A DNA stretch of 64,000 nucleotides, from the NCBI RefSeq assembly GCF_004208415.1, contig NZ_CP035758.1, positions 5,270,001 to 5,334,000 on the forward strand, read 5' to 3'. This document shows, in pieces, positions 16,774-25,577 of the stretch. Position 1 is the first letter of the stretch. Each line of letters starts with the position of its first letter. The stretch comes from Ktedonosporobacter rubrisoli. GTDB taxonomy: Bacteria; Chloroflexota; Ktedonobacteria; Ktedonobacterales; Ktedonobacteraceae. The translations under genes and the position numbers were made by a program. Below the pieces are notes generated by a model. That model worked only from the letters and a program-made list of their open reading frames with translations. It searched no databases and had not been told where the DNA came from.

Positions 16774-17877
16774 TTACGCACAAAAAGCGTCGGCCAATAG
16801 CTCCTGGGCCGCCGCAATCACCGCATCCACAGGGACTTCTTGGACCATCGAGGACTCATGAGCGCAGTGCGCGTGAGCATAATTACAGCCGCAGACAGGA
16901 CAGAGCAATTGCCAGGAGATAAATGGATAATGGCGCCTGCGCGTCAAAACGCTGGCGTTGATCATATTGAAGCACCAGTAGATGCCCACAGTTGCCGTGC
17001 CTACGGCGGCAGCCAGGTGCAGGGGTCCCGTATCGTTAGCCACAACAAGACGACAGCGCGAGAGCAAGCCTGCCAGGCCACCTAGCGAAAGCTGCCCGCT
17101 GAGATCCTGGACCCGTGTATGCATGGTATTGCGTACAGCCGCCGCGAGCTCTCTCTCATCGGCAGTTCCGGTGATAACGACCTGGACGCCTGCAGCGCTC
17201 AACGCGTCTCCTACCGCAGCAAACTTCTCAATAGGCCAGCGCCGCCGAGGATCACTGGCGCCAGGATGAAGCGCTACCAGCGACTTTCGGCCTTCTGCTA
17301 GTACACGATTTGACTCGGCCATATCTTGCGCATTCAAGGTGATATGCGGCTCAAATCCGACCGTGTTGGCCCCCACAAGCGAAACCACCTCCAGGTAGCG
17401 TATAACTTCATGCTGGAAATATACATAGGGCAGCCAGCGATCGAGCGGCTCTGCATCTGGCGTCTTCAAGCCTACGGTCATTCTAGCGCCTAAACGCAGT
17501 GTGAAGGGATTGGAATAGTGGCCGCCCCCATGAAGTTGTAGGGCCAGATCAAAATGCTCGCGGGCCATCTCGCTAAAAAAGCTCTCTAAGACTAGCGGGT
17601 CCTCCTCACCCTCGGCCTCCGTACTGACTCCCCGGCAAGGAGGAATCACCTGAACGCGCTGCACAGGCCCTGATCTCCCATGCAGGAAAGCCGCATGCCA
17701 ATCTTTGGCCAATAATACGATCTCCGCGTGAGGATATGCCTGCCGCAAAGCCTCTAAGGCCGGCAGCACAAATATAAAGTCGCCAAGGGCATTGGCGCGC
17801 ACAACAGCTATTTTAGAAACATCAGGCACGAAGCCAGATATCACTTGCTTTTTCCCTATATTACGTTGCTCACTCAT
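16774..17877 (-). CDS. Glycosyltransferase family 9 (heptosyltransferase-like)
   Basis: A 367-residue GT9 protein. The N-terminus carries the motif IAVVRANALGDFIFVLPALEAL, the GDxxxxxPxL pattern of ADP-heptose:LPS heptosyltransferases, and the C-terminal half has ALHPGASDPRRRWP and NDTGPLHLAAAVGTATVGIYW, the nucleotide-sugar binding site of the GT-B fold. In non-LPS bacteria such proteins transfer other sugars to cell-surface glycans or small molecules. A Cys cluster near the end (CPVCGCNYAHAHC) is shared by a subgroup and may bind metal. ATG at 17877 has GAGGAAA upstream; a longer TTG start is less likely. Confidence 0.87.
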   Translation of the reverse strand: MSEQRNIGKKQVISGFVPDVSKIAVVRANALGDFIFVLPALEALRQAYPHAEIVLLAKDWHAAFLHGRSGPVQRVQVIPPCRGVSTEAEGEEDPLVLESFFSEMAREHFDLALQLHGGGHYSNPFTLRLGARMTVGLKTPDAEPLDRWLPYVYFQHEVIRYLEVVSLVGANTVGFEPHITLNAQDMAESNRVLAEGRKSLVALHPGASDPRRRWPIEKFAAVGDALSAAGVQVVITGTADERELAAAVRNTMHTRVQDLSGQLSLGGLAGLLSRCRLVVANDTGPLHLAAAVGTATVGIYWCFNMINASVLTRRRHYPFISWQLLCPVCGCNYAHAHCAHESSMVQEVPVDAVIAAAQELLADAFCA

Positions 17878-18103
17878 GCTCTTTTCCTCTACGAGCTCCT
17901 CTTTACTCGACAAAACAGTGACTGCTCTCTAAATTTCCCACGAATGGAGCCCGGCCAATGAGTCATGTATTTCTCTCTTGAACTCCTGCAATCCTGCTGA
18001 CTACCGACACTGCTGAGCGCGCTCCACATCCTCGCCTGCTTGTTGCAACAAGCTCTCTATTCCAGGCCAGATACTATTTGGGGGAGAACGCAGCCAAAAG
18101 CAT

Positions 18104-18137
18104 AAGAGTAGGGATGTCCCAGGATATCCCTACTCTT
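18104..18137 (-). terminator. Hairpin terminator of the ArsR-family gene
   Basis: AAGAGTAGGGAT and ATCCCTACTCTT form a perfect 12-bp stem with a 10-base loop just after the reverse-strand regulator gene. Read on that strand it is followed by a short T run (CTTTTGG). Confidence 0.7.
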
Positions 18138-18141
18138 ATTT

Positions 18142-18522
18142 CTAAAGATGCTTATTTAGCTCTAACACATGTAACAAATGCCAGAATGCCTGTAAGCGAG
18201 GATCATCTGCCAGAGAATAATAGACAGACGAGCCTTTTTTGTGCGAGCGTACAAGGCGCTCTTTCGAAAGAACTCGCATATGCTCAGACGTCGCCGAAAG
18301 CGAGAGAGGAAGTTGCTGAGCAATATCGCTAGTAGAAAGTCCATAGGGAAAACGGGCAGATTCTTTTTTTACATAAGCAAGCAATTCCAGAATAGCCCGA
18401 CGCGTAGGATGCCCTGTGATAGCCAGGAAGCGTTCAATGGCTCGGTCAGCTTGCTCTGAGCGTAAAAGAAATCCATATTTACCTCCCTTACGTTCTAACT
18501 CTTTTACAGTTCTCACCTCCAA
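18142..18522 (-). CDS. ArsR-family winged-helix regulator
   Basis: A 126-residue protein with an ArsR-type helix-turn-helix: HPTRRAILELLAYV, then LSTSDIAQQLPLSLSATSEHMRVL as the recognition region, and a KGSSVYYSLADDP wing. No Cys metal site is seen, so the inducer is unknown. The start is uncertain: the open frame begins with TTG right after a stop, a GGAGGT motif lies within the first codons, and the domain proper begins about 25 residues in. A shorter product from a non-ATG codon is possible. Nothing else nearby on the same strand is an obvious target. Confidence 0.75.
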   Translation of the reverse strand: MEVRTVKELERKGGKYGFLLRSEQADRAIERFLAITGHPTRRAILELLAYVKKESARFPYGLSTSDIAQQLPLSLSATSEHMRVLSKERLVRSHKKGSSVYYSLADDPRLQAFWHLLHVLELNKHL

Positions 18523-18823
18523 TCAGATGAAATAGAGCTGTAGAAAGAGCCCCTACACTTCAGGCATTCAATCTATCCCAAGGCGAGATCTTTTCATTGC
18601 AAGCTAGAGCATTCATTCACCTCATACATAAAACAGACAAGTAACGAATAGAATTTCTGCAGTTAATATAGATGAAGCCACTGGCCCATATACACTTCAG
18701 GTTATCCAGTGATAATACGTAGAACTAGCCAAAAAAGAGTCAAAGCCAGGCGAGCTCGCCTATACGTCTGCCCCACAGCGATACCGCCTGAACCCTCGTC
18801 TGGCATGCCTTAAGACTCAATGC

Positions 18824-19115
18824 GAGGCTACGGTTTTCACCGAAAATATTGCTCTAAATGGCAACGGCTGGTATAGTGATTCTAAAGGACTAACTGCCAC
18901 ATTGGCAAAGGAGGAGAAAGTAAGAAGTCAGGAAAGATCATCCTGGCCTATCATCAAAAGGAGCAATACATCTTTGGCCTGGGTTTCTCATACGTAGAGC
19001 CGAACAGGTCGGGGAACCAGAAATCGCATCTACGTATCAGGAAGTTATGGTAACAGATAAGGCCGGCAATATTCGCTATCAGAACAGCGATGTACAGATA
19101 GAAGAAAGGATCATT
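18824..19115 (+). pseudogene. Possible remnant of a secreted Ig-like domain gene
   Basis: The 748-base gap 18523-19270 has no intact gene but contains protein-like pieces in different frames: FTENIALNGNGWYSDSKGLT (18839-18898) and, further on, VMVTDKAGNIRYQNSDVQIE (19044-19103). NGWY...LTATL and TDKAGN are hallmarks of bacterial Ig-like repeats of secreted proteins. The frame breaks between them. An earlier fragment ending LQVIQ near 18700 could be unrelated. I infer decay of a secreted-protein gene, with modest certainty. Confidence 0.3.
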
Positions 19116-19270
19116 TCCTGGCGAGCCCATAGCATCCAGGCAGGGCTCATACAAGTAACCATCGCCTCCTCATGCGCAGACTCTCTATATGCAGCTTTAG
19201 CCAGTCCTCCCTATCTTTCTCCTCTTTTCCGTGCAGGGCAATACTATCTTTAACCATCAGGAGATATATT

Positions 19271-20809
19271 GTGACACAGGAACAGGAAGAACTGATGCAT
19301 AATGGCACTCACAAATCACAACCACTGGTCCCTCTGCAGATAGATCGATCGTTGCCTTTCCCTTGCTCTCGCATCTCTACCGGGGTTTCCGGCTTAGACG
19401 AAATCCTGCATGGTGGCCTGATACCAGCACGCACCTATCTTTTGCGCGGTGGCCCTGGTTGTGGTAAGACGACCCTTGGACTCCAGTTCCTGCTTGCCGG
19501 AACTGCCAACGATGAGCGCTGCCTGTTCATTACGCTTGGAGAGAACGAGAAAACCTTGCGGCAGAATGCTGCAGCGCTCGGACTCGATCTCGCGCATGTC
19601 GCATTTCTCGATCTATCACCGGAAATCGATTTTTTCACCAAAAATCAGAGCTACGATATCTTCTCCTCTGCAGACGTAGAGCGAGACCCCCTTACGCGCC
19701 ATATCGTCACTACTGTAGAACATCTGCAGCCGCAGCGCGTCTTTCTTGACGCGATGACACAGTTGCGCTATCTGGCCTCAGATGCATTCCAGTTTCGTAA
19801 ACAGACCCTCTCGTTCCTGCGCTTCCTGATAGAGCAAGGAGCGACAGTACTCTTCACCTCCGAGATGAGTGAACAGCTTCCAGATGAAGATCTACAATTC
19901 ATTAGTGACGGAGTGATCTTACTAGAGAATAGAAATAGAACACGCTGCCTTCAGGTAAGCAAATTCCGCGGCTCCGATTTTTCCATCGGACCTCACTCCC
20001 TTCGCCTGACCTCCCATGGCATGGAAGTCTTTCCACGCCTGCTGCCTGACGAGCATCACACAAGCTTCGCCAAAGAGACGCTTTCTTCTGGCATTCCCGC
20101 CCTGGATGAGTTGTTACACGGGGGCATAGAGCGGGGAACCATAAATTTGCTAACCGGCCCAACTGGTGTGGGGAAAACTACCCTCGGCCTGCAATTTATG
20201 AAAGAGGCTGCCGGACGTGGGGAGCGCTCGGTCGTATTTGCTTTTGAGGAATGGCAGGAAACCATGCTCCAGCGCTGCGAAGCTGTCAATATTCCTGTGC
20301 GTGCTATGTTAAAGCGCGGTACCCTCTCCCTCAAAAAAATTGAACCTTTATACTACACACCCGATGAATTTGCGCAGCAGGTGCGCCAGGAGGTAGAACG
20401 ACACCAGGCGCGCATAGTCATGCTCGATAGCATTGCTGGCTATCGGCTCTCCTTAAGTAGTGAAGATCTAACTATGCATCTTCATGCATTATGTAAATAT
20501 CTGCAGAATATGGGAGTAGCAGTCCTGCTTATCAATGAGGTCGAAATGATCACTGGCGATTTTCGCGCCACTGAGATAGGCGTAAGCTACCTGGCCGATA
20601 ACATCATTTTCCTACGGTACCTCGAAGTACAGGGCGCATTGCGTCGTACCATTGGAGTGCTCAAGAAGCGCCTTACCAGTTTTGAGTCAACTATGCGTGA
20701 AATTGAATTAACGCGTTACGGCATTAGCGTAGGCAAGCCCCTAACTGGGCTACAAGGCATTCTAACGGGTCATCTGCAGATTATTACCCCCGACAAAGAG
20801 GAACAATAA
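19271..20809 (+). CDS. KaiC-like dual RecA-fold ATPase
   Basis: A 512-residue protein with two KaiC/RecA domains. The first has ISTGVSGLDEILHGGL and Walker A GGPGCGKTT (residues 60-68). The second has GIPALDELLHGGIERG and Walker A GPTGVGKTT near residue 300, followed by FAFEEWQE, which keeps the paired Glu seen in KaiC active sites. Length matches cyanobacterial KaiC (about 519). GTG at 19271 with AGGAG 7 bases upstream is the best start. The next gene, a hybrid histidine kinase, begins one base after the stop, so this is a KaiC-kinase signalling pair. KaiA and KaiB are absent here, so a clock role cannot be claimed. Confidence 0.88.
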   Translation: MTQEQEELMHNGTHKSQPLVPLQIDRSLPFPCSRISTGVSGLDEILHGGLIPARTYLLRGGPGCGKTTLGLQFLLAGTANDERCLFITLGENEKTLRQNAAALGLDLAHVAFLDLSPEIDFFTKNQSYDIFSSADVERDPLTRHIVTTVEHLQPQRVFLDAMTQLRYLASDAFQFRKQTLSFLRFLIEQGATVLFTSEMSEQLPDEDLQFISDGVILLENRNRTRCLQVSKFRGSDFSIGPHSLRLTSHGMEVFPRLLPDEHHTSFAKETLSSGIPALDELLHGGIERGTINLLTGPTGVGKTTLGLQFMKEAAGRGERSVVFAFEEWQETMLQRCEAVNIPVRAMLKRGTLSLKKIEPLYYTPDEFAQQVRQEVERHQARIVMLDSIAGYRLSLSSEDLTMHLHALCKYLQNMGVAVLLINEVEMITGDFRATEIGVSYLADNIIFLRYLEVQGALRRTIGVLKKRLTSFESTMREIELTRYGISVGKPLTGLQGILTGHLQIITPDKEEQ

Positions 20810-20810
20810 A

Positions 20811-22433
20811 ATGAGTGCAAATCGAGCAGCCGATATCAGCACATTGGAAAAAGTAGAGAGACCCGTAAAGCGTTTTTTGCTGCTTATAGAACAACCAGCT
20901 AATCGTGAATTGCTAACAAACTGGCTCACGCGCTACTATGAGGTGGACTTGCCAACAATGGCAAGGGATGCTCTGCCAGACGAAGAATACGATCTCTGCC
21001 TTATTGACGCTCCTATGCTGATACGCTACCGACAGGAATTACAAGCCCTGCGCAGAAAACTACATCCTGTATTTTTCCCCGTGGTTTTCCTTACCCGTAA
21101 ACCAGAGATCGAAACAATCGCTCAAGAACTCTGGCAAACAATTGATGAGGTAATCCATGTCCCTATCGCCCAGGCCGAATTACGGGCTCGTCTGGAACTT
21201 TTGCTACGCACCCGCCAGCTCTCGCTAGAGAGCCAGCGCATGACCCATCTCATGGTTGAACGCCAGCAACTAGAAGCCCAGCTAGAACAAGCACAACGCA
21301 TGGAAAGCATCGGCTTTCTTGTCAGCGGAGTAGCCCACGATTTCAATAATCTTCTTACGAGCATCAAAAGTCAGGTACAGCGCGCCTATAGCCAGCTCAG
21401 TGAAGAACATCCCACAACCCTTATCTTACAACAGCTTGAACAGCGAATTGAACAGGCTACCCGCCTTACCAGGCAGCTCCTTAGCTTTGCCCGAGGTCGC
21501 TCCCTGGAACGTACCCAGATTAACTTGAATTCGCTCATCGATACTATACAACTGCTCGTCGGCTCAGCCCTGGGTCCAAACATCAAGCTTCAGCTTAAGC
21601 TATCGCCGGAGGCTCCTGTTATTGTGGGCAATGCTGTCCAGCTTGAGCAAGTACTGATGAACCTCTGTCTCAACGCGCGCGATGCTATGCCGGCAGGCGG
21701 GATGCTGACTATCAGTACGCATCTGATCGAGCATCACCCATTAGAAAGCTCAAAGCTTGCAGCTGACAGATATGCGCAAGTGAAGATCACAGATACAGGC
21801 AAAGGCATGGACGCTCAGGTGCTATCTCATATCTTTGATCCCTTCTTTACCACCAGGTCAAACGGTACAGGTCTGGGGCTTGCTATTGTAGAGCGCATCA
21901 TCAAAGAGCATCGAGGATGGATAGAGGCTGATAGTATTCCAGAACAAGGGAGCACGTTTACGCTTTCCTTGCCTCTGCAATCTTCAATTCCTGCCCAAAC
22001 GGAAGAAAACTTTGAGCAAGATAAGCCCACAGGCTTACAGTTAGTCTATTCCACCGACACAACTACTGGCACTATTCTTATTGTGGAAGATGATCCAGAT
22101 ATCCAATATTTACTTGGCGAAATCCTACGTGGAGAAGGCTATACAGTTCTTCAGGCAAACAATGGAGTTGACGGACTAGCCTTATGCCGGGAACACCTGG
22201 GGCAGAAAGCCCTTATTATAACTGATGTAATGATCCCCAAAATGGATATTAACAGCTTTCTAGCTCAGAGCAAAAACTATTGGCCCTCCGCCCAGACGCT
22301 GGTAATGAGCGGATTTACGCAAGTTTATTTACAACAATCAGGGCTGCTAGATCAGGATCAGGCTTTTCTTCAAAAACCCTTTGACCTCGATAAATTGCTT
22401 ACAACAGTGCACTCTCTGCTTTCTAAAAGCTAA
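20811..22433 (+). CDS. Hybrid histidine kinase with N- and C-terminal receiver domains
   Basis: A 540-residue cytoplasmic protein without membrane segments. Residues 1-140 look like a degenerate receiver (RFLLLIEQPANRELL, YDLCLIDAP, HVPIAQAEL). A coiled-coil linker leads to the phospho-acceptor helix GVAHDFNNLLTSIKSQV (His near 177). The ATPase domain has NLCLNARDAMPAGG, DTGKGMD and DPFFTTRSNGTGLGLAIV (N, G1, F and G2 boxes). A C-terminal receiver starts TILIVEDDPDIQYLL, with the phospho-acceptor in ITDVMIPKMD near 470. The HDFNNLL class is common in Chloroflexota. It is co-transcribed with the KaiC-like ATPase, which probably supplies or reads its input. Confidence 0.9.
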   Translation: MSANRAADISTLEKVERPVKRFLLLIEQPANRELLTNWLTRYYEVDLPTMARDALPDEEYDLCLIDAPMLIRYRQELQALRRKLHPVFFPVVFLTRKPEIETIAQELWQTIDEVIHVPIAQAELRARLELLLRTRQLSLESQRMTHLMVERQQLEAQLEQAQRMESIGFLVSGVAHDFNNLLTSIKSQVQRAYSQLSEEHPTTLILQQLEQRIEQATRLTRQLLSFARGRSLERTQINLNSLIDTIQLLVGSALGPNIKLQLKLSPEAPVIVGNAVQLEQVLMNLCLNARDAMPAGGMLTISTHLIEHHPLESSKLAADRYAQVKITDTGKGMDAQVLSHIFDPFFTTRSNGTGLGLAIVERIIKEHRGWIEADSIPEQGSTFTLSLPLQSSIPAQTEENFEQDKPTGLQLVYSTDTTTGTILIVEDDPDIQYLLGEILRGEGYTVLQANNGVDGLALCREHLGQKALIITDVMIPKMDINSFLAQSKNYWPSAQTLVMSGFTQVYLQQSGLLDQDQAFLQKPFDLDKLLTTVHSLLSKS

Positions 22434-22647
22434 TTAACGGGTGTTGTAGCCAGATAGCAGGTAATTCTTCTCAGCTAAGCAGATCACAAGTGCGTAACCA
22501 ATCATTGCTTCAGGACGCGGAAGAATCGAACATGAGCGCTAAGCAGAGCCTAAACTTTTTTGGCCCGACACTCGTGTCCTTAGACTGGAGAAACAACTCT
22601 CATTAACAATGAAAAAGATCAGAAAGATATGAAAGGAGCTCAGTCTA

Positions 22648-22875
22648 GTGCAGGAACCACAAACAACAACCATCAGTAACGCCTATTACGACCTGGTAAG
22701 TGTCCTTTATCATGCTCTTGAGTCCGCTCAGACCTCCAACTCATACTTGCGAGATGCACAACAGTCGGGCCAGCAGGAGCTTGTTCAGTTTTTCCGTGAT
22801 GTCCAGCAAGACTACAACAAGCATGCTAATCGCGCCAAACAATTGCTTGAACAAGTAGGGCCGAGAATACACTAG
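22648..22875 (+). CDS. Small helical protein, ferritin-like hypothetical
   Basis: A 75-residue protein starting at GTG with AAAGGAGCT 7 bases upstream. The sequence NAYYDLVSVLYHALESAQ and later YNKHANRAKQLLEQ suggests two amphipathic helices; it resembles short rubrerythrin/ferritin-like hypothetical proteins of Ktedonobacteria and cyanobacteria, an assignment from memory. No complete metal site is visible. It ends before a strong bidirectional terminator shared with the convergent sigma factor gene. Confidence 0.65.
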   Translation: MQEPQTTTISNAYYDLVSVLYHALESAQTSNSYLRDAQQSGQQELVQFFRDVQQDYNKHANRAKQLLEQVGPRIH

Positions 22876-22945
22876 CGTCACCTATAGGCAGGTAATACTT
22901 CAAGGAGTATCGCTTGTCTTTACATATGGGCCATAAGCAAAAAAA

Positions 22946-22968
22946 GATCCCTGCACAGTGCAGGGATC
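22946..22968. terminator. Strong bidirectional terminator
   Basis: GATCCCTGCAC and GTGCAGGGATC form an 11-bp stem around one to three bases, with AAAAAA on the left and TTTT on the right. It serves both convergent genes, at 22648-22875 and 22987-23610. Confidence 0.85.
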
Positions 22969-22986
22969 TTTTCTGCGTTCACGCTT

Positions 22987-23610
22987 CTATACGTTGGCCA
23001 TGCGCGTCTCTGTATAGAGCTTTCGCTGGAGCTGCGTTTTGGCGCGCGAAAAGTAGGTCTTGGCTGTCGGCTCTGGCATGCCTAGCTGTTTGCCAATTTC
23101 AGAAAATTTCATCTGGAAGGCATAGCGCAAGGCAACTACGGCGCGAAACTTGGGCGGCAACGTGCCAATAGCATACCAGACCCGGCGCTGTAAATCGTGG
23201 CGCTCCGCCTCTTCATCTGGCAAAGCATGAAAATCGGGAATGTCATCAAGGGAGAAGCGTCCTTCGTCGTCTTTTTCCAGGTCAAGACGCGAGAAGGGAA
23301 TAGCTTGCCGATGCTTACGCCGCATCTCATCAATACAACAATGGCGGGCAACCTGAAACAGCCAGCCCTTAAATGGCTCTTCCGTCTTCAAGTTCGGCAG
23401 CGTGCTATAGAAGCGCAAGAATACTTGCTGGGTGATATCGCAGGTCAAGTCGTAATCTTTCACAAAATGATATACAAAGCTAAAGATAGGAGATTGGTAA
23501 CGGCGCACCAATATTTCAAAAGCCTTTTCCTCGCCGTTAATAGCTTGCTTAGCCAATATGGCGTCAGGCTGTTCGGTTAACGAATTAAGTTCATACGTAT
23601 GTATAGCCAT
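22987..23610 (-). CDS. ECF-family RNA polymerase sigma factor
   Basis: A 207-residue sigma-70-family protein with region 2 (FEILVRRYQSPIFSFVYHFV, then ITQQVFLRFYSTL and FKGWLFQVARHCCIDEMRR) and region 4 (LPPKFRAVVALRYAFQMKFS, then IGKQLGMPEPTAKTYFSRAK). The linker of about 40 acidic residues is longer than in most ECF factors. No membrane anti-sigma gene is adjacent, so control may be transcriptional or through an unlinked partner. The ribosome site AAGAGG lies about 11 bases upstream. Its target promoters are unknown. Confidence 0.9.
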   Translation of the reverse strand: MAIHTYELNSLTEQPDAILAKQAINGEEKAFEILVRRYQSPIFSFVYHFVKDYDLTCDITQQVFLRFYSTLPNLKTEEPFKGWLFQVARHCCIDEMRRKHRQAIPFSRLDLEKDDEGRFSLDDIPDFHALPDEEAERHDLQRRVWYAIGTLPPKFRAVVALRYAFQMKFSEIGKQLGMPEPTAKTYFSRAKTQLQRKLYTETRMANV

Positions 23611-24064
23611 AGGTAAATAACCTCTTTAATCTAGAACCATTTGCTCAATCTCATATTCTCTGTATATAGCGTATTCCCATATTCCATTAAATTCAATATA
23701 TTTTTCACTTTTAATCTCTTCTGTAGTGACTTTATAATCATAAACTAAGCTACGGTTTCTAAAATATAAGAACTTTTTTATGTTTCTTATCTGCTAGCAA
23801 AGGGACGCGGTTGCGCTAGCATAAACAGCATCTTGAAGGGCGCAAAATTGTCGCCTCACAATGCGCTGGGCAAATCTAAGAGACACCAATTGGTCATCCA
23901 ATTCGTGTTATGAGGAATGGCTGAAGCCCTTAACGCTCCACGCCACTCGCGTATGGGGTAAAAACGATAAAAGAGAGCGCTGAGAGGCTCTTAGTTCCGG
24001 CAGCTCTCTTTCCTTTATCCCGCCAAGCCGACAAACATACCGCCGTGAGATATAGACAAGCGAT
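23611..24064. other. Gene-free region with one hairpin
   Basis: No coding frame with a ribosome site is seen. An AT-rich stretch around 23640-23780 probably holds the sigma factor promoter. AAAGAGAGC at 23970-23978 pairs with GCTCTCTTT at 24003-24011 and is followed by CCTTTATC, a terminator-like element isolating the trehalose synthase leader. Confidence 0.5.
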
Positions 24065-24150
24065 TGAGGAACTTGAAGACTAAAAGTAGCGTCTATTCAG
24101 GTTCCTTATGCGTGTATATTAGTATAATCTACTTTTAGCGATGAATAGAC
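24065..24150 (+). promoter_or_regulatory. Three interleaved inverted repeats upstream of trehalose synthase
   Basis: CTAAAAGTAG (24080-24089) matches CTACTTTTAG (24129-24138); GTCTATTCA (24091-24099) matches TGAATAGAC (24142-24150). The pairs cross rather than nest. A third pairing, 24065-24076 with 24097-24108, is 12 bp if two G-U pairs are allowed and competes with the second. A perfect TATAAT lies at 24123-24128. Either this is an RNA that switches between folds, or it is a set of DNA operator sites about 50 bp (five turns) apart around a promoter. Confidence 0.55.
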
Positions 24151-24215
24151 ATAAGATGCAGAGGTGCGCGAGAAGTAGGGCGTGCCTGCTTTAGTGTACA
24201 AGGAGAACGAGACCA

Positions 24216-25490
24216 ATGATAACAGTACCACAACTGGATCAGTACAAGGATCTCATAGGGGAGGATCAGCTTTCACAGATTTATGATAAAGTACGTGCAC
24301 TCTCTGGCTTGCACGTTATGCATTTTAATACAACAGAACGTGGAGGAGGCGTGGCCGAGATCCTACAAAGCCTTCTTCCGCTTTTAGAGGATCTTGGCAT
24401 CAAACATACCTGGAAAGTAGTTCCCTTAGATGATACATCTAACCACTTTACGGCACATCTTGTAGATATGCTCCAGGGCAATATTCCTGGTCAGCTAGAG
24501 GCTGAAGATCAACAGGCTTTTCTTGATACTCTGGCCCAGACGCCTATCCTGAGCCGTCCACAAGACAGCCAGGCCGATCTTTACTTTGTGCATGATTTTC
24601 AGCTTGCGCCGCTTACCACCTTGTTTCCGTGGCTAAGGCCGGCTATATGGTTCTGCCATATCGATACAGCTAATCCTAATCAATATGCTAAAGAATATAT
24701 ATTACGCTTCTTGAACAATTATAATGTCTGTGCTTTTAATTCTCAGGCCTCGGTATTCAAAGAGCTACCCAGAGAGCATGTCCAGGTCATTACGCTTGGC
24801 ATAGATCCATTCAAAAACAAGAATAAATATATTACGCGTGAGCAAGGTATGCAGGCCATAGCGCGCTGTGGCGTTGATCCGACGCGCCCGCTTATCACTC
24901 AGGTTTCTCGCTTTGGTCGCTGGAAAAACCCCTGGCAGGTGGTTGACATCTATCGCCTGGTAAAACAACATATCCCAAATGTGCAGGTAGCCCTTGTAGG
25001 AGCTATGGAAGCCGCAGATGATATAGAGGCAAATGATGTGCTGGCAGATCTGCGCAAATATGCCAAGGGTGATCCCGATATCCATTTATTGCACGATCCT
25101 ACCATGATCCGCGATCAGGAAGTGAACGCCTTCCAGCGCTACTCAAGCGTCATTTTGCAGCGCTCCAGCCGCGAAGGCTTTGGCCTGACGGCGACCGAGG
25201 CGATGTGGAAAGAGCAGCCAGTCATCGGCACATCTTCGACAGGCCTGCGCAGTCAGATCATTCATGAGCAAACTGGCTATATTGTTGATGATACGCAGAC
25301 AAGCGCTGACTATACCCTCAAGCTCCTCCAGGATCGCGATCTATGGCGCAAGCTTGGACAGCAGGCGCACGAACATGTGCGGAAAAATTTCCTTTTCCCC
25401 ATGATCGTTCTCGGCTACCTGGATGCGCTTACGAAGGCCATGGCTTTCGCTCATGCTCAGCCCAATCTTAGCGGCGGCCAAAAGCGCTGA
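24216..25490 (+). CDS. treT: Trehalose synthase, GT4 family (TreT-like)
   Basis: A 424-residue GT-B glycosyltransferase of family 4. The N-terminal GLHVMHFNTTERGGGVAEIL segment and a VHDFQ motif match trehalose glycosyltransferring synthase (TreT), which joins NDP-glucose and glucose reversibly. The C-terminal donor site holds SREGFGLTATEAMWKEQPVIG, the E-x7-E motif of retaining GT4 enzymes. Length fits TreT (about 410-430). AAGGAGAACG lies 7-8 bases before ATG. It is cytoplasmic and monocistronic, with an elaborate upstream region and a hairpin downstream. A role in compatible-solute supply under desiccation or heat is inferred from the product. Confidence 0.85.
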   Translation: MITVPQLDQYKDLIGEDQLSQIYDKVRALSGLHVMHFNTTERGGGVAEILQSLLPLLEDLGIKHTWKVVPLDDTSNHFTAHLVDMLQGNIPGQLEAEDQQAFLDTLAQTPILSRPQDSQADLYFVHDFQLAPLTTLFPWLRPAIWFCHIDTANPNQYAKEYILRFLNNYNVCAFNSQASVFKELPREHVQVITLGIDPFKNKNKYITREQGMQAIARCGVDPTRPLITQVSRFGRWKNPWQVVDIYRLVKQHIPNVQVALVGAMEAADDIEANDVLADLRKYAKGDPDIHLLHDPTMIRDQEVNAFQRYSSVILQRSSREGFGLTATEAMWKEQPVIGTSSTGLRSQIIHEQTGYIVDDTQTSADYTLKLLQDRDLWRKLGQQAHEHVRKNFLFPMIVLGYLDALTKAMAFAHAQPNLSGGQKR

Positions 25491-25506
25491 TTTCCAGGCG
25501 ACAAAA

Positions 25507-25540
25507 GGCAAGAGGTTAAAGACTAGCTTTGCCTCTTGCC
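25507..25540. terminator. Bidirectional terminator between trehalose synthase and ribokinase genes
   Basis: GGCAAGAGG and CCTCTTGCC form a 9-bp stem with a 16-base loop between the convergent genes; AAAA precedes it and CCCCTTAC follows. Confidence 0.65.
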
Positions 25541-25577
25541 CCTTACTCATATTCGAGAAAGTTTTCGTTAGTGGCAC

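Noticed and set aside
19271..22433. A full circadian clock
   Set aside because: KaiA and KaiB are not present in the window, so only a KaiC-like ATPase and kinase can be claimed.
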